Source: Paenibacillus_G filicis
GTDB lineage: Bacteria; Bacillota; Bacilli; Paenibacillales; NBRC-103111
Length of the DNA stretch: 64,000 bases
Assembly: GCF_038070315.1 (NCBI RefSeq)
Contig: NZ_JBBPCC010000002.1
Span: forward strand, 248,001-312,000
Direction: 5' to 3'
Position 1 is the first letter of the stretch. The number at the start of each line of letters is the position of its first letter. The notes below the pieces were generated by a model. The model searched no databases. It worked only from the letters and a program-made list of their open reading frames with translations, and was not told where the DNA came from. The translations under genes were made by a program, and so were the position numbers. Shown here piece by piece: positions 42,017-51,055 of this stretch.

Positions 42017-43907
42017 TCAAATGAAGGGCAACCGTCACCGGTACAGCGCCTTCTTCTTCAGCAGCGTCTTCGCCGTTATGATCTTTTTCGTGTATGCGGC
42101 CTTCCTGCTTCATCCCGAGGTCCGCAGCGGTCGGATCTGGGGCGGACAGATGATCTTGATTGCCATGATAGCCTGCGAAATCATCATCGCGATCTTCGCC
42201 TTCTTCTTCGTGCTGTATTCCTGCTCTGCCTTCCTGAAGTCCAGACAGAAGGAATTCGGACTGCTCAAGCTGTTCGGCTTCACGAATTCCCAGATTCGCC
42301 GGATCGTAATCTATGAGAACCTGGCTATTGCCCTGCTGTCGATGGGAACGGGGATCGGGCTGGGCCTGCTGTTCAACCGGCTGTTCTACATGCTCATCTC
42401 CGATATGCTGCAGATGGAGCAGCCGCTGCGCTTCTACATCCCGACGATGGCGGCGCTGCTGACAGCCGGCGGCTACCTCGTGATTTTCCTGCTCATCACG
42501 CTGATATCCATGCGCCACGCCACCCGGCTGGAGATCAGCGAGCTGATGGTCGCTTCGCGCAAGCCCAAGCCGTTCCCCCGCTTCTCGCTGTGGCTGGTGC
42601 TGCTCTCCGCGCTATGTCTCGGCACCGGGTATACGCTGGCCTACCAGGTCAGCGCGTCCACGATCCTGCTGTGGATGCTTCCAGTGATCGGGCTTGTCGT
42701 GCTCGGTACGCACTACCTGTTCACCCAATCCAGCGTAGCGCTGCTGACGGGTCTGCAGGCCAACAAAGCCGTCTATTACCGGAGCACTCATCTGATTCTA
42801 ATCTCGCAATTGGCGTACAAGCTGAAGGATAACGCCCGCATCCTGGCTACGGTTTCCGTATTGTGCGCCGTGATCCTGACCGCCTCCGGCGCTCTGAACA
42901 CGCTGCTGTACGGGATGAAGGGGCAGCTGATGGAGCGCCACCCGCAAACCATCGGCTTCCACGAAACGGGTGTGGATGCCCATACGATCGCGGACCCGGA
43001 AGATATCCGGCGCATTCTCCAAGAGGATGGCGTCCAGCTCGAGTATGAGATCAAGCTGATCGGACTGCCGCTGGAGGGGCCGATCCCGGAGATGCAGCGT
43101 ACGGTGAAAGCGATGGCGATCTCGGTGAGCGACTACAACGCGCTGGCGGCCCGCTTACCCCATATGAAGCCGCTGGAGGCCGACTACGGGCATGCCTGGT
43201 TTTTCTACCCTTACTTCGAAATGAAGAAGCAGTTCGTTCAACCCGGGCAGGTGCTGGACTTTCAAGTCAACGGAGCTTCACTGCAGCTTACGATGAACGG
43301 TCAGAAATACGGAGAAATCGCCAAGACGCCCTTTCTCTTCGTCCTGAATGACCGCCAGTACGCCGAGCTGGCTTCCACCGTGCCCGATGAGCTCAAGCCT
43401 GTCGCCTACGGCTTCGAGCTCAAGAATTGGGAGGAAGCCGGTCCGTCTGTCGAGCGGATCGCGCAGCTCGTGCCTAGCGGCAAAGCATTCAGTCTGAACG
43501 CCCGGACAGCCGACTACCTGTCCTTCAAGCAGGTGGGCTCGCTCTCCTTCTTCATCGGCATGTTCATCAGCGTACTGTTCTTCGTCGCCTCCGGCAGCCT
43601 GATCTTCTTCAAGCTGTTCACGGAGGTAGATGAGGACCGGACGCAGCTACAGGCGCTGCGACGCATCGGCTTGACGCACGGTGAGATCAACCGAATCGTC
43701 TCGTGGCAGATTGCCACGCTGTTTTACCTGCCCTGCGTGGTGGGAGCGGTCCACACGGCGTTCGCCATGAAGGCGCTGAGCAACTTGTTTCGCGCTGAGG
43801 TGTGGCTGTACGGAGGGGTCGTGCTGCTGGTCTATCTCGTGCTGCAGACGGGGTATTTTTGGCTAGCCAAGCAATCCTATTTCAAGAAGGTGGTTCAACC
43901 GCTATGA
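41991..43907 (+). CDS. BceB-type FtsX-family permease
   Basis: Membrane permease of 638 residues with ten predicted helices and the diagnostic large extracellular domain (about 300-510) between helices 7 and 8, which contacts the peptide or lipid target. The FtsX motif LKLFGFTNSQIRRIVIYENLAIALLS lies near residues 85-115, and LRRIGLTHGEINRIVSWQ recurs near the C-terminus. The start at 41991 has GGGAGGGAAC upstream. It works with BceA and signals to the intramembrane kinase. Confidence 0.93.
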   Translation: MTFRQFALSQMKGNRHRYSAFFFSSVFAVMIFFVYAAFLLHPEVRSGRIWGGQMILIAMIACEIIIAIFAFFFVLYSCSAFLKSRQKEFGLLKLFGFTNSQIRRIVIYENLAIALLSMGTGIGLGLLFNRLFYMLISDMLQMEQPLRFYIPTMAALLTAGGYLVIFLLITLISMRHATRLEISELMVASRKPKPFPRFSLWLVLLSALCLGTGYTLAYQVSASTILLWMLPVIGLVVLGTHYLFTQSSVALLTGLQANKAVYYRSTHLILISQLAYKLKDNARILATVSVLCAVILTASGALNTLLYGMKGQLMERHPQTIGFHETGVDAHTIADPEDIRRILQEDGVQLEYEIKLIGLPLEGPIPEMQRTVKAMAISVSDYNALAARLPHMKPLEADYGHAWFFYPYFEMKKQFVQPGQVLDFQVNGASLQLTMNGQKYGEIAKTPFLFVLNDRQYAELASTVPDELKPVAYGFELKNWEEAGPSVERIAQLVPSGKAFSLNARTADYLSFKQVGSLSFFIGMFISVLFFVASGSLIFFKLFTEVDEDRTQLQALRRIGLTHGEINRIVSWQIATLFYLPCVVGAVHTAFAMKALSNLFRAEVWLYGGVVLLVYLVLQTGYFWLAKQSYFKKVVQPL

Positions 43908-45082
43908 GTAGTCCTGTGAATTCGACAAAGCCTCGTTTGGAAGCGATAGATATCATCCGGGGCGTCGCTTTGCTCGGGGTGCTGATCGCGAATATGAGAT
44001 TTTTCAACACCTCGTCGCTAGCCATTGCTCTGCATATCGATCCGTGGACCAGTACGGCGGACCGCGTGGTGAAAAAGGCCGTAGAGCTGCTGGTAGCCGG
44101 CAAGTTCATCAGCATCTTCTCCTTCCTGTTCGGCTTTGGCGTTGTGATGATGAGGGACAACGCGCTGGCACAGGGGCTCCCCTTCAAGGGAAGCTTGACG
44201 AGAAGGCTGCTGGCGCTGATGGCATTCGGGCTTCTTCACGGCCTGCTGATCTGGTACGGAGATATTTTATTTCACTATGCGCTGCTCGGCCTACTGCTGA
44301 TCCCGCTGGCCGGGCGCAAGCCGAAAACGCTGCTTGTCTGTTCGATGATTCTGGTAGCATTGGTGCCGTGCCTGCTGCTGCTGACGAACTCCCCGGGACC
44401 TTTCCCGGTAACTCCGGAGCTGGAGACAATCATCACCAACCATAGCTACTTATACGGCGAAGCTCCTTATTCGCTGCTGGCGATGCAAAGAGTCAACGAC
44501 TGGGTAGGCAGCTTCTTCAATCAGCTCACCTTCTATCCCCATCTGCTCGGCATGTTCCTGCTGGGCAGCTATTTTGCCAAGCGCAGGCTGCTGCACGATA
44601 TTCCCGGCAACCGGGCCGTGCTCCGCAGGCTCTGCGTCTGGATAGGCGGTGCCTTTGCCATCCTTAGCGCGCTGACGTTCCTGCCCGTCCAGAAATGGGC
44701 GGACCTGGCGATGATCGCAAGCTGGCCCCTCGGCGCCGTCTTCTCGCTGACCGCTCTCGCCCTGCTGCTGCAGACGAAGCGCGGTCAGATCTGGCTTCGT
44801 CCGTTCGGCTCGGTAGGGCGTATGGCCTTCACCAACTATATCCTGCAGTCCGTGATCGGGACCCTGATCTTCTACAGCTACGGTCTGGGTCTGCATGGTC
44901 AGGTCGGGCATGCGACAGGCCTCCTCCTATCTCTAGGCATCTTCGCCGTTCAGATGCTGCTCAGCCGCCTCTGGCTACAGAGATTCCGGATGGGGCCGCT
45001 GGAGAGGATATGGCGGGCGCTCACCTATGGCAAGCATCACCGCTCGCCCTTGACAGCTGAACCGAGAGGCACATCGGCTTAA
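43904..45082 (+). CDS. DUF418 (YeiB-like) membrane protein
   Basis: Polytopic membrane protein of 392 residues. The N-terminal motif RLEAIDIIRGVALLGVLIANMRFF is the start of the DUF1624/acyltransferase-3-like region. DUF418 covers the C-terminal half (LHDIPGNRAVLRRLCVWIGG, FGSVGRMAFTNYILQSVIGTLIFY). Function unknown; related to acyltransferase-type membrane proteins. The ATG overlaps the BceB stop by four bases with AAGGTGG upstream, so it is translated with the resistance transporter, an association worth noting. Confidence 0.9.
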   Translation: MSSPVNSTKPRLEAIDIIRGVALLGVLIANMRFFNTSSLAIALHIDPWTSTADRVVKKAVELLVAGKFISIFSFLFGFGVVMMRDNALAQGLPFKGSLTRRLLALMAFGLLHGLLIWYGDILFHYALLGLLLIPLAGRKPKTLLVCSMILVALVPCLLLLTNSPGPFPVTPELETIITNHSYLYGEAPYSLLAMQRVNDWVGSFFNQLTFYPHLLGMFLLGSYFAKRRLLHDIPGNRAVLRRLCVWIGGAFAILSALTFLPVQKWADLAMIASWPLGAVFSLTALALLLQTKRGQIWLRPFGSVGRMAFTNYILQSVIGTLIFYSYGLGLHGQVGHATGLLLSLGIFAVQMLLSRLWLQRFRMGPLERIWRALTYGKHHRSPLTAEPRGTSA

Positions 45083-45118
45083 CGTTGTCCAGGAATCCTC
45101 TCCCAAACCCGCACAGTC

Positions 45119-45170
45119 CAAAAAAGCAAGCTGCCAGCGTGATCGTAAACGCTGCGCAGCTTGCTTTTTT
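45119..45170. terminator. Bidirectional terminator
   Basis: AAAAAAGCAAGCTG pairs with CAGCTTGCTTTTTT, with an inner CAGCGT/ACGCTG stem. It serves the DUF418 gene on plus and the DUF2203 gene on minus. Confidence 0.85.
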
Positions 45171-45241
45171 GACTATCTGAACGTGGTGGCTGCCGGCTCA
45201 TCCAAGGGACACAAAAGCGCAGCAGCTTGTTCGACCCGATT

Positions 45242-45658
45242 CTACGCGTCCGGATGCAATTTTCGGCCTACGAAGCCCTCGTACAAGCTGTGATAATGCG
45301 TGACGCGCTCTTCTCCCTGTTTCCAGCAGAGCAGTACATCCTCCCCGTCCACCACAGCCGGAAAGTCGATCAAGCCGGGATTGATCATCTTCAGCAGCAC
45401 GCCCTTGCGGCCGAAGTTCTGCAGGAACAGCTCGACTTCCATCCGCATGAATTCAAGCCGGCTCTCAGCCTCGAAGAACGGATCGTCCTCCATCTCCTTC
45501 GCCGGAGTTGCGGCTCTCTTCCATTTAGCCTTGTTTTTCTGCAGCTCGGTATATAACTCTTCGAAACTGCCCGTCATCTCCTGAAGCTGGTGCAAATCCT
45601 GCATAAGCTCAGGCAGTAACTCGTTGGCCTCTTCAATAGTGAATAGTTTGTCGCTCAT
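45242..45658 (-). CDS. DUF2203 family protein
   Basis: Cytoplasmic protein of 138 residues, full length for DUF2203. It begins KLFTIEEANELLPELMQDLHQL, followed by a helical hairpin and the motif GVLLKMINPGLIDFPAVVDGEDVLLCWKQGEERVTHYHSLYEGFVGRK, the conserved end of the family. Function unknown. 47 bases downstream of the DUF2277 gene and on the same strand. Confidence 0.88.
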   Translation of the reverse strand: MSDKLFTIEEANELLPELMQDLHQLQEMTGSFEELYTELQKNKAKWKRAATPAKEMEDDPFFEAESRLEFMRMEVELFLQNFGRKGVLLKMINPGLIDFPAVVDGEDVLLCWKQGEERVTHYHSLYEGFVGRKLHPDA

Positions 45659-45705
45659 CGTTGTTCCACCTCTGGTTTCCCGTTTTCAGTCTGCTATGAC
45701 CGTCT

Positions 45706-45987
45706 CTATTCCAAGGACCCGGTGCCGAATCTCTTGGCATTACGGGCCCGGGCCCGCTCGGCTTCAACCTCGCGATTGCGCGGCTCCGCCTGGGTGACCA
45801 GCGAGTCCATCAGTTTGCGGGCCGTTTCCGCCACTTCCTGCACGGCCAGATGGAACGCTTGTTCATTGGCCTTGGACGGCTGGTTAAAGCCTGTCAGCTT
45901 GCGGACGAACTGCAGCGAGGCCGCATGAATCTCGTCTTCCGTAGCTGGCGGCTCGAAGTTGAATAGTGTTTTGATATTTCTGCACAT
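45706..45987 (-). CDS. DUF2277 family protein
   Basis: Small protein of 93 residues with the invariant N-terminal MCRNIKTLFNFEPPAT of DUF2277 and the helix LQFVRKLTGFNQPSKANEQAF. Function unknown. The start has GGAGGGGATC upstream. About 180 bases upstream is a fourth copy of the CCTAAGGTAA palindrome seen at the SufR-like locus, so it may share that control. Confidence 0.88.
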   Translation of the reverse strand: MCRNIKTLFNFEPPATEDEIHAASLQFVRKLTGFNQPSKANEQAFHLAVQEVAETARKLMDSLVTQAEPRNREVEAERARARNAKRFGTGSLE

Positions 45988-46169
45988 CGGGCTGATCCCC
46001 TCCGGCTGTTTTCTGCTGAATGCCGCTTGCCTGCATGAGAGTCCTCTTCAACTATCCTTTTCCGACTTTTATGCATTTTTGCCACATGATCCTCTATCCT
46101 AAAGCGCCGCGTATCCACTATCTGTCCCCTTGGGATATCGATGACACTTATGGACAGAATACCTTACTT

Positions 46170-46184
46170 TGTTCCTAAGGTAAA
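46170..46184. promoter_or_regulatory. Palindrome 4, CCTAAGGTAA type
   Basis: TGTTCCTAAGGTAAA, same core and right half as palindromes 1-3 at 15651-15818. On the minus strand it overlaps a possible -35 (TTACCT) with TATTCT 16 bases on, facing the DUF2277 gene. Confidence 0.5.
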
Positions 46185-46416
46185 TGCTATTCTCTCCGAG
46201 TGACGCGCGTACAAGGATCTGAAGAGCTGCCTCAAGCCCGCTGCACAGCTGATTCGACCTTGTGAAGGTTTATTTTATCCATCTAAATCGTGATTTTGCA
46301 TATAGGCAAATAAGCCATTTGATGTCATAATGAAACCGCTAACATGATTCATACAATTTTTACCTTGAAAGGAGTGATGTACCTCATTGAACAGGAATGG
46401 GCAGAGATGCGTGATA

Positions 46417-46437
46417 AATGATACAAATTGTATCATT
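46417..46437. promoter_or_regulatory. 21-bp perfect palindrome upstream of the GH5 gene
   Basis: AATGATACAA and TTGTATCATT are perfect arms around one A, 71 bases before the GH5 start. Likely operator of an unidentified regulator. The remaining intergenic sequence (46185-46416) is AT-rich with no recognisable gene. Confidence 0.6.
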
Positions 46438-46508
46438 AAAGATGCGAGTTCCTGCTGCTCAACATGATCAAGGCCTTGCCAAATCTAACCGTGAAGGAGT
46501 ATGAAAAA

Positions 46509-49055
46509 TTGAAGAGAATCTTCCTTTCGCTATGCGCCCTATTTCTGATGTGTTCGATTTTTGCATTCTCCAGGCCGGATCAAGCCCGTGCCGCCCAGAC
46601 GGAATTGCCCAGCAGCGCTTTCCTGAAGACGGACGGGAAAATATTGCGCGACAACCACGGCACGGGTAATCAAGTCGTGCTGCGCGGAACCAACGCCGGA
46701 TCCTGGCTCGTGCAGGAAAGCTGGATGGGCGCTACGAACGCGCCGGACCAGAAAACGATGATCAACACGCTGACCAGCCGTTTCGGGCAAGCCAAGGCGC
46801 TCGAGCTGATTAAGGCCTACGAAGATGCCTGGTGGACCGAGCAAGATTTTGACAACGTAAAAGCATTGGGTATGAATACGATTCGTCTTCCTTTCGGTCA
46901 CTTTGAGATGCTGAACGAAGACGGAACGCTGAGACCCACCGCCTTTGACAGGATGGACTGGTTTGTGAGTGAAAGCGCGAAGAGAGGGCTGTATGTCATC
47001 CTCGATATGCATGCGGCTCCCGGATCGCAGAATGGGATGGACCACTCGGGGGATATTACGTATCCGAAAGTGGGCAATATGTTCAAGAATGAAGCCAACA
47101 TGGCCAAGACGGTCTACCTGTGGGAGCAGATCGCAGCGCGCTATAAAGGGAATGCTACGATCGCAACTTACGATCTGCTGAACGAGCCTGGCGGGGCGCT
47201 CGGCAAGGAGCAATGGGACTTCTACGACAGGCTGTATAAAGCCATACGCGCGGTAGACCCGGATCACACCATCACGATCGAAGCGATATGGGAGCCGTAT
47301 CACCTCCCGTCTCCTACTTTATACGGTTGGGAGAACATGATCTACTCTTACCACTTCTACGGGTGGAATAATACGGGCAGCTCCATCGAGCAGAAAAAAT
47401 TCATTGACTCCAAAGTGCCGATGGTGAACGAACAAACCAACTACAATGTGCCGTTATTTGTAGGGGAGTTCTCCTTGTTCAGCAACCTACAGAGCTGGGA
47501 GTACGCCTTGAACCTGTTCGAGGAACAAGGATGGATGTGGACGACCTGGTCCTATAAGACCGTCAACCAGGGCAGCTGGGGTTTGTACAACGGAAATCCA
47601 AGCAAGGTCAACATCTACAACGATTCCTATGAGACCATCCTGTCCAAATGGAGCAATGTGGATACAAACCGGAATTTCTCGAAAAATCATTATTATGCCG
47701 ACACCATCGGCTCGTTTGCCGATCCCGTTAAACGAAGCGCCAGCGCGAGAAAATGGTATCAAAAATTCGACGGTGATACTGTCGTTAGTGCAGGCGCGAA
47801 CGCTACAGCCGTCCTTGACTCCGTCAAGAAGCTTGGCGAAGGGAAATCCGTCAAGCTGACGGTAACGGGGAACGCGACGCCAACCGGAACTCAGCAGTAT
47901 GTCAGCATTCGTCCAGAAGGCGGAGACACATTCGATGCCCGCTTTGCCAAATATCTGGTGATCAACGGATATAATGAAACGGCGACGACCAAACCGGTCT
48001 ATGTCACGCTGGTTGATAAAAATGGCAATTTGTCATCCACGGTACAAACACAGGCTAACACAACGCTGCTGTCTAATCAGTGGTCCAAGACTGCTTTGCT
48101 CCTCAGCAGCCTGGGAGGGAATGCGGACCTTAGCGCGATCAAGGAAGTCCGCCTGGCCCTGGGCTCTGCCGGGACCTATTATTTTGACAATCTGTTCTTT
48201 GGTCAGTCCTTCTCGGACTCCGACCCTGGCCCCGCAGATACGACTCCGGGAACCATACTGTCAGGAACGGAGGAAGCTGTTCCGGGCCAAGAGTTCGACT
48301 TGACGTACGGCTTGAAGAATATCAATCAGCCTGCTTTGGCACAAGATGTCACGGTAACCTACGATCCGCAATCACTGGAATATGTGGAAGCAAGTCCGGC
48401 GAAAGACGGAGCCACGATTGTCGGTAAAAAGGAATCAAGCGGGCAGGTTCGCTTGATCCTGGCTAATATCGGAGCGGATCACGGGGCAAATGGAGACTGG
48501 TTGAAGCTGAAATTCCGAGCTAAATCTACTCCATCGGCCAGCACGGCCGTATCCGTATCGGAAGTGGTGTATGCCGACGCGCTGGGTGTGGAAACCAAGC
48601 TCAGCGGCACCACGCACAACATCAAGATCAAAGCCGTAGACAAAACGGCGCTGAGCAGCTTGATTGCAGATGCGAAGAGCAAGCATGATGCGGCTGTCGT
48701 AGGAACCCGTCCGGGAGAATATCCGGCAGAAGCGAAAACAGCCTTTGCTGCTGCAATTGAAGCCGCGGTTGCCGTTCTGAACAATCCGGCGGCCACTCAA
48801 GCAGATGTCTCAAAAGCAGTCACCGATTTGAATGCGGCCATCCAGACCTTCATCGCCTCTGTGGTTAAGTCCATACCTGGGGATACGACAGGAGACGGCA
48901 CTGTCAGCATCGGTGACCTGGGAATCGTTGCGGCTGCTTACGGTAAAACGTCCGCAGATCCAGATTGGGATCGCTACAAGCTGGCGGATGTCAACAATGA
49001 CGGCAAGGTAGACATTACGGATCTTGCTATCGTAGCAAGGGCGATTCTGGAATAA
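46509..49055 (+). CDS. Secreted GH5 glucanase with cohesin-like and dockerin modules
   Basis: Extracellular beta-glucanase of 848 residues. Likely start TTG 46509, with AAGGAG about 10 bases upstream, giving the signal peptide MKRIFLSLCALFLMCSIFAF. The GH5 catalytic domain (about 40-400) has the acid/base Glu in YDLLNEPGG and the nucleophile Glu in LFVGEFSLFS. The next region (about 410-570) is a carbohydrate-binding-like beta domain. Residues about 575-715 resemble a cohesin (PGQEFDLTYGLKNINQ, VTYDPQSLEYVEASP, GQVRLILANIG). A three-helix FIVAR-like segment (about 715-780) precedes a C-terminal type I dockerin with duplicated Ca-binding loops (DTTGDGTVSIGDLGIVAAAYG and DVNNDGKVDITDLAIVARAIL). 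Substrate could be beta-1,3/1,6- or beta-1,4-glucan. Confidence 0.9.
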   Translation: MKRIFLSLCALFLMCSIFAFSRPDQARAAQTELPSSAFLKTDGKILRDNHGTGNQVVLRGTNAGSWLVQESWMGATNAPDQKTMINTLTSRFGQAKALELIKAYEDAWWTEQDFDNVKALGMNTIRLPFGHFEMLNEDGTLRPTAFDRMDWFVSESAKRGLYVILDMHAAPGSQNGMDHSGDITYPKVGNMFKNEANMAKTVYLWEQIAARYKGNATIATYDLLNEPGGALGKEQWDFYDRLYKAIRAVDPDHTITIEAIWEPYHLPSPTLYGWENMIYSYHFYGWNNTGSSIEQKKFIDSKVPMVNEQTNYNVPLFVGEFSLFSNLQSWEYALNLFEEQGWMWTTWSYKTVNQGSWGLYNGNPSKVNIYNDSYETILSKWSNVDTNRNFSKNHYYADTIGSFADPVKRSASARKWYQKFDGDTVVSAGANATAVLDSVKKLGEGKSVKLTVTGNATPTGTQQYVSIRPEGGDTFDARFAKYLVINGYNETATTKPVYVTLVDKNGNLSSTVQTQANTTLLSNQWSKTALLLSSLGGNADLSAIKEVRLALGSAGTYYFDNLFFGQSFSDSDPGPADTTPGTILSGTEEAVPGQEFDLTYGLKNINQPALAQDVTVTYDPQSLEYVEASPAKDGATIVGKKESSGQVRLILANIGADHGANGDWLKLKFRAKSTPSASTAVSVSEVVYADALGVETKLSGTTHNIKIKAVDKTALSSLIADAKSKHDAAVVGTRPGEYPAEAKTAFAAAIEAAVAVLNNPAATQADVSKAVTDLNAAIQTFIASVVKSIPGDTTGDGTVSIGDLGIVAAAYGKTSADPDWDRYKLADVNNDGKVDITDLAIVARAILE

Positions 49056-49070
49056 ATCAAAATGTGGAAA

Positions 49071-49117
49071 GAGCAGTCTGCTTCTTGCTTCTCGGCAGAC
49101 TGCTCTTCTCGTTGCTC
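49071..49117 (+). terminator. Terminator of the GH5 gene
   Basis: AGAGCAGTCTGC pairs with GCAGACTGCTCT around 13 bases, followed by a pyrimidine-rich TCTCGTTGCTC tail. Confidence 0.7.
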
Positions 49118-49173
49118 GGACTTCCGTTTTCCTAAGTCCGCTGGCTCATACAAGCACCCCTTCCCCAGTGAAT

Positions 49174-49752
49174 TTACAGATACGACCGGATCGAACCGGT
49201 CATGTCGCTGACCAACCGGCCGATTTCTTCCGGTGTGAGATGAAAATCATTCAGCGTCCACTCGACCAGCATCAAGTGAACAATTGAGGATAAGGATTTA
49301 TGCGCATAGAACCGGCGGGTCTCCTCCGGGCTTCCGCCAGGCTCCTGCGGGGCTGAGGCGAATAATCCGTCGAAAAAATCACAGATGCTTTTAAATATAA
49401 GCTGCCGGATCTTGCGGTCCTTCGTCTTGATGCTATAGATCAGAGCAGAGGGCGCATTGGCGGCCCAGTTGCCGAACAGGCGGATGAACAATTCTTCGCG
49501 GAAAACAGGCGTTTCATCCGCATCCTGCCACATCCCCTGCAGCAGCCGGTCCAGATACCCGAGCAGAATCTCGTCCTTGTCTTGGAAATTCCGATAGAAG
49601 GTTTGCCGCGCAAGTCCGGCCCGGTCTACGATCTCCGTGATCGAGATCTGGGAATATTCCTTCTTCTCCATTAACTGAAATAACGCCGTTTGAATCCATT
49701 CCTGCGAACGCAGAGCTAGCTTGCCTGGCTGCTCCCCCAAAGTGTGACACAT
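49174..49752 (-). CDS. TetR-family regulator
   Basis: Repressor of about 192 residues. N-terminal TetR helix-turn-helix (ISITEIVDRAGLARQTFYRNFQDKDEILLGYL, residues about 37-68). The C-terminal ligand domain is of the TetR_C type found with AcrR/YfiR-like proteins. It is divergent from the siderophore-binding gene. Two tandem palindromes (49822-49835 and 49840-49855) in its promoter region are probable operators. Confidence 0.9.
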   Translation of the reverse strand: MCHTLGEQPGKLALRSQEWIQTALFQLMEKKEYSQISITEIVDRAGLARQTFYRNFQDKDEILLGYLDRLLQGMWQDADETPVFREELFIRLFGNWAANAPSALIYSIKTKDRKIRQLIFKSICDFFDGLFASAPQEPGGSPEETRRFYAHKSLSSIVHLMLVEWTLNDFHLTPEEIGRLVSDMTGSIRSYL

Positions 49753-49821
49753 CCTCTCTTCTGTCCATTTTCATGAAAATCACAGCGGCAAGCATTGCAT
49801 GAAAAATTGATTTATATTAAT

Positions 49822-49855
49822 GTATACGAGTATACCACATGTTACAGATGTAACA
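49822..49855. promoter_or_regulatory. Two tandem palindromes (TetR operator candidates)
   Basis: GTATAC-GA-GTATAC (49822-49835) and TGTTACA-GA-TGTAACA (49840-49855), four bases apart, upstream of the TetR gene. Confidence 0.6.
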
Positions 49856-49913
49856 GTATGGTGCAGAGAATGCCGCTTTGGGCTGAACAAGGGGTTTCTC
49901 TGTTAAATTTTAG

Positions 49914-49936
49914 TTGATAATGATATTCATTATCAA
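49914..49936. promoter_or_regulatory. Strong Fur box
   Basis: TTGATAATGA and TCATTATCAA are perfect 10-base arms around TAT, containing the TGATAAT...ATTATCA core, 29 bases before the binding-protein start. Confidence 0.9.
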
Positions 49937-49965
49937 CTTTGCAGGAGAAGGAAGGAGAAAAATCA

Positions 49966-50949
49966 ATGGCAAGAACAAAACAATGGCTCCCGGTGACTCT
50001 GCTGGTCCTGATAGCTCTGCTTGCAGCCGCTTGCGGCAATCCACAAGCAGCACAACAAGCTATACAGCCTGCCGAGCAGCCGAAGACTCAAGAAGCTTCT
50101 GTCCGCACTATCAAGCATGCTATGGGGGAAACGCCAATAACCGGCACGCCTCAGCGCATTGTCGTATTGACGAATCAAGGCACGGAATCGTTGCTGGAGC
50201 TGGGCATCAAGCCGGTGGCGGCTGTAAAATCGTGGATTGGCGATCCGTGGTTCGATCATATCAAGGATCGCATGACCGGCGTGCAGGTCGTCGGCGACGA
50301 GACGCAGCCGAATTTGGAGGTAATCGCGAGTCTGAAGCCTGATCTGATTCTTGGAACGAAGGTCAGACAGGAGAAGATTTACTCTCAACTCTCCCAAATC
50401 GCGCCTACGGTCTTTACCGAAAATCTTGGCGACAGCATGATCGACAACTTCAAGCTGTACGCGCAGGCTTTGAATAAAGAGACGGAGGGCAAAGCCGTTC
50501 TGGACAGCTATGCCAAAGCGATTGAGCAAACGAAAGCGGCGCTTGGGGATAAAACGAAGATGCAGGTTTCCTTGGCACGGTTCCAGGCTGGAAAAGTGCG
50601 CGTTTATTACAAAAATAACTTTGCTGGCGTGATCCTCGAACAACTAGGCTTCGCACGTCCGGATGCACAGAATAAGAATGAGTTCTCCGCCGATACGCCA
50701 TTGGAACAAATTGCCGTCCTGGATGGCGATGTATTCTTCTACTTCACCTCCGACCGCGAAGGCGAGAACGGTGCCTCCAAAACCGCCGAGGAATGGCTGA
50801 ACAGCCCTCTCGGCCAAAATCTGAACGTCGTGAAGAAACAGCGGACCTTCAAGGTAAACGAGCCGATCTGGAATACATCAGGTGGCATCATCGCCGCGAA
50901 GCTGCTGATCGAAGACATTCAGACCCGTTTCCAGAAGCTGAGCCTGTAG
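49966..50949 (+). CDS. Iron-siderophore binding lipoprotein (YfiY/FhuD-like)
   Basis: Lipoprotein of 327 residues. ATG 49966 starts the signal peptide MARTKQWLPVTLLVLIALLAAACG with lipobox LAAAC. The binding domain has GTPQRIVVLTNQGTESLLELGIKPVAAV, NLEVIASLKPDLILGTK and LNVVKKQRTFKVNEPIWNTSGG, resembling hydroxamate/schizokinen binders. It stands alone with a strong Fur box and terminator; no permease or ATPase follows. Confidence 0.9.
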   Translation: MARTKQWLPVTLLVLIALLAAACGNPQAAQQAIQPAEQPKTQEASVRTIKHAMGETPITGTPQRIVVLTNQGTESLLELGIKPVAAVKSWIGDPWFDHIKDRMTGVQVVGDETQPNLEVIASLKPDLILGTKVRQEKIYSQLSQIAPTVFTENLGDSMIDNFKLYAQALNKETEGKAVLDSYAKAIEQTKAALGDKTKMQVSLARFQAGKVRVYYKNNFAGVILEQLGFARPDAQNKNEFSADTPLEQIAVLDGDVFFYFTSDREGENGASKTAEEWLNSPLGQNLNVVKKQRTFKVNEPIWNTSGGIIAAKLLIEDIQTRFQKLSL

Positions 50950-50977
50950 GCTCAACCCAGGATGATTCTCTGGGCAA

Positions 50978-51031
50978 ACAGGGCATGTACGGCTGCCGCG
51001 CAAGGGGCAGAGCCGCGAATGCCCTGTTTTT
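50978..51031 (+). terminator. Terminator of the siderophore-binding gene
   Basis: ACAGGGCAT pairs with ATGCCCTGT, with an inner CGGCT/AGCCG stem, followed by TTTTT. Confidence 0.85.
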
Positions 51032-51055
51032 CATCCAAGATTCGCAAGGCCCCCA

